Below the pieces are notes generated by a model that saw only the letters and a list, made by a program, of their open reading frames with translations, made no database searches and was not told where the DNA came from. This document shows, in pieces, positions 60,242-64,000 of a stretch of 64,000 bases of DNA. Both the position numbers and the translations under genes were made by a program. The stretch comes from Sorangium cellulosum (GTDB lineage: Bacteria; Myxococcota_A; Polyangia; Polyangiales; Polyangiaceae): NCBI RefSeq assembly GCF_002950945.1, contig NZ_CP012673.1, forward strand, positions 1,798,001 through 1,862,000, in the 5' to 3' direction. Numbering within the stretch: position 1 is the stretch's first letter; each line of letters opens with the position of its first letter.

Positions 60242-61708
60242 ATGATCGCACCTGTCGTCGATGGCGACGTGATCGCCGGCAAATACCGGGTGGACGGCAT
60301 GCTGGGCAAGGGCGCCATGGGCATGGTCGTCGCGGCCGACCACCTCTTTTTGCCTCAACGCGTCGCGATCAAGCTCCTCCTCGGCGATGGCGAGCAGAAC
60401 CCGGGGCTCGTGCAGCGCTTCTTCCGCGAGGCGCGCGCGGTGGTTCGCCTGAAGAACGAGCACGTCGTGCGGGTGCTCGACTTCGGTCAGCTCGACTCGG
60501 GCGTCCCGTACATCGTGATGGAGTTCCTCGAGGGCGAGGATCTCGCCCAGATGCTCCGCGTCCGGCACCAGCTCGGCGTCGCCGAGGCGGCCGACTACAT
60601 CCTGCAGGCGTGCGTGGGCATGGCCGAGGCGCACGTCGCGGGCATCGTGCACCGCGATCTCAAGCCGGCGAACCTCTTCCTCGCGACCGGGCCCGGCGGG
60701 TCGCAGCTCATCAAGGTGCTCGACTTCGGCATCTCGAAGGAGCTGCCGGGCAGCGAGAGCTCCGGCGTGTCGCTGACGCAGACGCGGGAGCTGCTCGGCT
60801 CGCCCATCTACATGCCGCCGGAGCAGATGCGCTCGGCGCGCTCGGTCGACGCCCGCTCCGACGTCTGGGCGCTCGGCGCGATCCTCTATCGCCTGCTGAC
60901 CGGGCGGCCGCCGTTCGAGGGCAACCTGCTCCCCGAGCTCGTGCTGCAGGTCGCGAGCACCGATCCGCCGCCGCCCAGCGCCCTGAGGCGCGAGATCCCG
61001 CCCGGGCTAGAGGCCGTGATCCTCCGCTGCCTCCAGAAGGATCCGGCGCAGCGGCCGCCCACCGTGGCCGACCTGGCGCTCGCGCTTGCGCCCTTCGCGC
61101 CGCCGGGCGGCCAGGAGCGCGCGGAGCGCGCCGCGCGGATCCTGGCCACGCCGTCCGTGACGTCGTCGCGGCCCACCTTGCCTGCGGCGGCGCCCGCACA
61201 CGACCCCGGGTCGAGCGCCGCGGGCCCGGTGGAGAGCCTCCGGCCGACCACGCGGGTGCTCTCGCGGACGTTCGCGCCGCCCGGGTCCCGCCGGGGCGCC
61301 CGGGTGGCGTTCGGCGCCGCCGCGACGACCGCGGTCGCGCTCGCGATCTGGGGCGCGCTGGCCCTGCGCCGCGGGTTCGCGGGGCCGCCGGGCGTCCCGC
61401 AGGTCGCCGCCGCGCCCGCCCAGGACGACGCCGCGCCCGCCCAGCACGACGCCGCGCCACTTTCTGCGACGCGGAGCGCCGCGGCCGGCGCGGCCGAGCC
61501 CTGCGTCGCGCCGGAGCCGCCGCCGTCGACCGAGGCCCCGCCGCCGCCCGCCGCTCCGGTCGCCTCGCCGGCGGCGGTGCGCCACGAGCCGCCGGCGACG
61601 CCGCGCCGGCCGGCCCAGGCGCCTTCGGGCGCGGCGACGGCGCCGGCGCCGCCGAGCGCTCGGCCCGCCCCTCAGCTGGTCAGTCCGGTCAGCGGTCCTG
61701 TGCAGTAG
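60242..61708 (+). CDS. Membrane Ser/Thr protein kinase
   Basis: A 488-residue kinase: Gly-loop LGKGAMGMVV (21-30), Lys44, HRD Asp139 and DFG Asp161. The kinase domain ends near 285, a Ser/Pro linker follows, then one membrane segment at about 354-375, and an outer Ala/Pro-rich tail with a repeat AQDDAAPAQHDAAP. The tail has no known sensor domain. ATG 60242 has CGGAG at suitable spacing. Its 3' end overlaps the convergent DUF1552 gene by 37 bases. Confidence 0.88.
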   Translation: MIAPVVDGDVIAGKYRVDGMLGKGAMGMVVAADHLFLPQRVAIKLLLGDGEQNPGLVQRFFREARAVVRLKNEHVVRVLDFGQLDSGVPYIVMEFLEGEDLAQMLRVRHQLGVAEAADYILQACVGMAEAHVAGIVHRDLKPANLFLATGPGGSQLIKVLDFGISKELPGSESSGVSLTQTRELLGSPIYMPPEQMRSARSVDARSDVWALGAILYRLLTGRPPFEGNLLPELVLQVASTDPPPPSALRREIPPGLEAVILRCLQKDPAQRPPTVADLALALAPFAPPGGQERAERAARILATPSVTSSRPTLPAAAPAHDPGSSAAGPVESLRPTTRVLSRTFAPPGSRRGARVAFGAAATTAVALAIWGALALRRGFAGPPGVPQVAAAPAQDDAAPAQHDAAPLSATRSAAAGAAEPCVAPEPPPSTEAPPPPAAPVASPAAVRHEPPATPRRPAQAPSGAATAPAPPSARPAPQLVSPVSGPVQ

Positions 61709-63057
61709 TTCGGGTCGCCGAACGACTCGGCGTCGACGCCCATCGCGTGCATGAGCGACAGGAGCAGGTTGTTGTGCCCGACCTGCCGGGCCTGGGTCAC
61801 GTAGCGCCCCGTCTTGAAGTGGCCGCCCGCACTGCCGGCGAGCACATAAGGGATGTTCTGGCGCAGGTGATTGCCGTCCGCGTGCTCGTTCGTCCAGAAG
61901 ATCACCGTGTTGTCGAAGACCGAACCGTTCCCCTCCGGGATCGACTTGAGCTTCGCGATCAGGTACGCGACCTGCTTTGCGTAGAAGGCGCTTATCTTCG
62001 TGAGCCGCGCGCGGTTCACCGGATCGGCGTACCCGTTGTGCGCCATCGGGTGGTGCCCCTCGGTGATGTCCGGATCGATGAAGCTCAGCACCTTCGTCGT
62101 CGCCGAGTTCGTGAACTGGAGGGTCGCGACGCGCGTCAGATCGCAGGTGAGGGCCATCGCGATGAGGTCGAGGTGGAGCCTCGTGATCTCGGGCATGTTG
62201 GCGACCCGGTCCGCGTCGATGTCCGGCGTGAGCTCCGGCTCGGCGCACGACGGGGAGGTCGACGTCACGCCGCGGTCGAGGCGCGAGGCGATCTCCTCCA
62301 CCGACGCGAGGTGCCCGTCGAGCTTCTCCCGATCCGCCGCGCCGAGCCGCCTCCGCAGCCGGTCGTAGTCCGAGGCCACCTTGTCGAGCACCGCCCGGCG
62401 CTGCGCCGTCTTCCGCGTCGCGTCCGCCGGCGAGACGGACATATCCGAAAAGATGCGGTCGAACGCCGCGTACGGGCTGTTCTCCGGGGGCAGCGGCTGC
62501 GCCGGGCCGCGGTACGCGATGCGCGCGCCCACGTTCGCCCCGTAGACGAGCACGCCGAGCTCGATCGACGGGAACTTGTTCTTCGTGCCGATGTGGCTCG
62601 CGATCTCCTGATCGACCGAGATGCCGTCGGCCCAGCCGCACGACAGCCCGGCGTCGCCGGGGAAGTCGCCCTCCTGCATCGCGCGCGCGGTCAGGCACTG
62701 GCCCGTCCCCTTCTGGTGCGCGTCGCCCGGCCCCTTCATCGCCGACAGCGCGCTCACGTTGCCGAGGACCAGGAGATCCTCGTTGTGGTCCTTGAGCGGC
62801 GCCAGGATCGGCGAGAGCTCCTCGCCGTTCTGGAACTGCGAGGACGACGGCCAGAAATCCGGCGGGACGGTGCCGTTCGGCGTGTAGAGGATGACGAGCC
62901 GCTTCGGGAACTCGGCCCCGAACGCGGCCCGCCCCATCTCCTCCGACGCGGGGGCGGACTGCCTCGAGCAGCCCATCGCCTCGAGGAACGGCAGCGCGAG
63001 CGCTGCGCCGCCGAGCCCGCGGAGCACCGCGCGGCGGCTGAGTCGGAACGGCTTCAT
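61672..63057 (-). CDS. DUF1552 family protein, Tat-exported
   Basis: A 461-residue protein of the DUF1552 family, which is nearly always paired with a DUF1592-type protein in myxobacteria and planctomycetes. The leader has a twin-arginine motif SRRAVLRGLGG (7-17) and a hydrophobic run ending near Cys30. Family marks are VILYTPNGTVPPDFWP, CGWADGISVDQEIA and HHPMAHNG; the end has IFWTNEHADGNHLRQNIPYVLAG. Function is unknown; a redox or hydrolase role at the envelope has been suggested from the Tat signal and cytochrome-like partner. ATG 63057 overlaps the stop of the upstream gene (TGATG). Confidence 0.85.
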   Translation of the reverse strand: MKPFRLSRRAVLRGLGGAALALPFLEAMGCSRQSAPASEEMGRAAFGAEFPKRLVILYTPNGTVPPDFWPSSSQFQNGEELSPILAPLKDHNEDLLVLGNVSALSAMKGPGDAHQKGTGQCLTARAMQEGDFPGDAGLSCGWADGISVDQEIASHIGTKNKFPSIELGVLVYGANVGARIAYRGPAQPLPPENSPYAAFDRIFSDMSVSPADATRKTAQRRAVLDKVASDYDRLRRRLGAADREKLDGHLASVEEIASRLDRGVTSTSPSCAEPELTPDIDADRVANMPEITRLHLDLIAMALTCDLTRVATLQFTNSATTKVLSFIDPDITEGHHPMAHNGYADPVNRARLTKISAFYAKQVAYLIAKLKSIPEGNGSVFDNTVIFWTNEHADGNHLRQNIPYVLAGSAGGHFKTGRYVTQARQVGHNNLLLSLMHAMGVDAESFGDPNYCTGPLTGLTS

Positions 63058-64000
63058 CACGGCTCTCCTTCTGCGGCGCCGTCGGCGGCGCCCTCTGCGT
63101 CGATCTCGCGCCGGTAGCGGAACGCGTCGGTCTGGGTCAGCGCCACGAGCAGCGCCTTGATGTTGTACTGGGACGCCTCGAACGCCTCGGTCGCCTGCGC
63201 GAGGCTGCAGCTGTCCTCGTTCTGCTCGGCGCGGCCGTGGCCGAACCGGAACCACTGCTTCACCACACACGCGCGCACCTGCTCGCTGCCCGCGAGCCGG
63301 TGCGCGAGCTCGACCGCGCCGTCGAACGGGCCGTCGACGTCGGTCTGCGTGAGCTCGCCGCTCGCGTCCACCGGGATGCCGTTCTCGGCGTCCCGCCAGC
63401 GGCCGAGCGCGTCGTAGTGCTCGAAGCCGAACCCGATCGGATCGAGCAGCGTGTGGCAGCTCTTGCAGCCCGGATCGGACACGTGCTGCGCGAACTGCTC
63501 GCGCGTCGTCTTCGTCGCGTCCCGCATGGGCGGCTCGGGCACCACGTCGGGCGGCGGCGGCGGGATCTGGCAGAGCAGGCTCTGGCGCACGAACCGGCCG
63601 CGGTGGACCGGCGACGACCGGTCCTCCTTCGCGTAGAGCGAGAGCAGCCCGGCGTGCGTCACGAAGCCCGCGCGCTGCGACGGATCGAGCGAGACCCGCT
63701 CGAACGTGTCGCCCTCCGGCCCGCCCTCGACGCCGTAGAACTCGGCGAGCTCCCGGTTCATCATCGAGTACGACGCCGTGAACAACGTGCTGACGCTCGC
63801 GTCTTCCTCGAAGATCGCGTGATCGAGGAACGCCTCGGTCTCCGCCTTGAACAGCGGCAGGAGCGCCTCCGAGTACTCGGGGTAGAGCTCCTTGTCCTTC
63901 CCGCCCGACGCGATGTCGTCGATCTTGGCGAGCCCGAGCCACTGCCGGTGGAAGTTCTTCACGGCCTCGCGCGCCCGCGGGTGCTCGAGCAGCCGCCGCG
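63057..64000 (-). CDS. DUF1592-type protein with a c-type heme motif (5' end outside window)
   Basis: The C-terminal 314 residues of a larger protein; the frame stays open to the right edge (the last visible residues RLLEHPRAREAVKNFHRQWLGL are typical DUF1592). The stretch FVTHAGLLSLYAKEDRSSPVHRG belongs to DUF1588 and the end to DUF1585. CKSCH is a CxxCH heme-binding motif, so covalent heme c is likely. Such proteins are exported partners of DUF1552 proteins. The first stop (63057-63059) overlaps the DUF1552 start by one base, so the two genes are coupled. Confidence 0.82.
   Translation of the reverse strand, partial: RRLLEHPRAREAVKNFHRQWLGLAKIDDIASGGKDKELYPEYSEALLPLFKAETEAFLDHAIFEEDASVSTLFTASYSMMNRELAEFYGVEGGPEGDTFERVSLDPSQRAGFVTHAGLLSLYAKEDRSSPVHRGRFVRQSLLCQIPPPPPDVVPEPPMRDATKTTREQFAQHVSDPGCKSCHTLLDPIGFGFEHYDALGRWRDAENGIPVDASGELTQTDVDGPFDGAVELAHRLAGSEQVRACVVKQWFRFGHGRAEQNEDSCSLAQATEAFEASQYNIKALLVALTQTDAFRYRREIDAEGAADGAAEGEP

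Noticed and set aside
1..64000. rRNA, tRNA, insertion sequences, prophage or PKS/NRPS genes
   Set aside because: Looked for by characteristic motifs on both strands and not seen; short RNAs could still be missed by eye.

Overview
The window is very G+C-rich DNA from a myxobacterium, most like Sorangium or Polyangium (order Polyangiales). The signs are five Hanks-type Ser/Thr kinase genes with TPR, membrane or pseudo-cyclase extensions, many lipoproteins with Gly/Ser/Thr- or Gly/Ala-rich linkers, a MYXO-CTERM-like tail, a DUF1552/DUF1592 pair, and long false antisense frames over almost every gene. No rRNA, tRNA, CRISPR array, insertion sequence or replication origin was seen. No database search was possible; family names come from motifs read by eye.

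Layout. 1-8.2 kb: tail of an unknown gene, a beta-helix lipoprotein diverging from a 1,449-residue kinase/cyclase-like/AAA/TPR regulator, and a lipoprotein with a dockerin-like end. 8.3-14.6 kb: metabolic genes (ketopantoate-reductase-like, a frameshifted LysR gene diverging from a quinone-oxidoreductase-like gene, a class V aminotransferase, a phytoene-dehydrogenase-like flavoprotein). 14.7-18.2 kb: an operon of SDR, TMTC-like membrane/TPR protein and GIY-YIG protein. 18.5-28.9 kb: lipoprotein, Tat-exported phosphoesterase coupled to a kinase/TPR gene, hypothetical protein, SDR, AAA/PD-(D/E)XK protein, ferritin-like protein, GH105-like lipoprotein.

29.2-37.6 kb is a type VI secretion (T6SS) tip-and-effector island. 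On the minus strand it reads vgrG (with a toxin-like C-terminal extension), a small acidic gene (candidate immunity), PAAR, a DUF4123 adaptor, and a PhoD-like phosphoesterase whose DNA is strikingly A+T-richer than its surroundings. A DUF2169 gene converges on it. It is the most likely site of a new effector system.

37.9-42.3 kb is a four-gene MacAB-like export operon with overlapping genes. It ends at a long inverted repeat built of CGCCAAG units. Next comes a small PAS protein that keeps the key chromophore residues of photoactive yellow protein, downstream of an RsbR-like PAS/STAS regulator. 44.8-52.6 kb: acetyltransferase, YqiA-like hydrolase, a large MYXO-CTERM lipoprotein, two TetR genes, and an NmrA-type reductase with a pair of palindromic candidate operators. 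52.7-64 kb: two adjacent kinases (one with a Cys-rich insert), a hydrolase, a membrane protein/VWA protein pair diverging from another kinase, and the DUF1552/DUF1592 pair that runs off the right edge.
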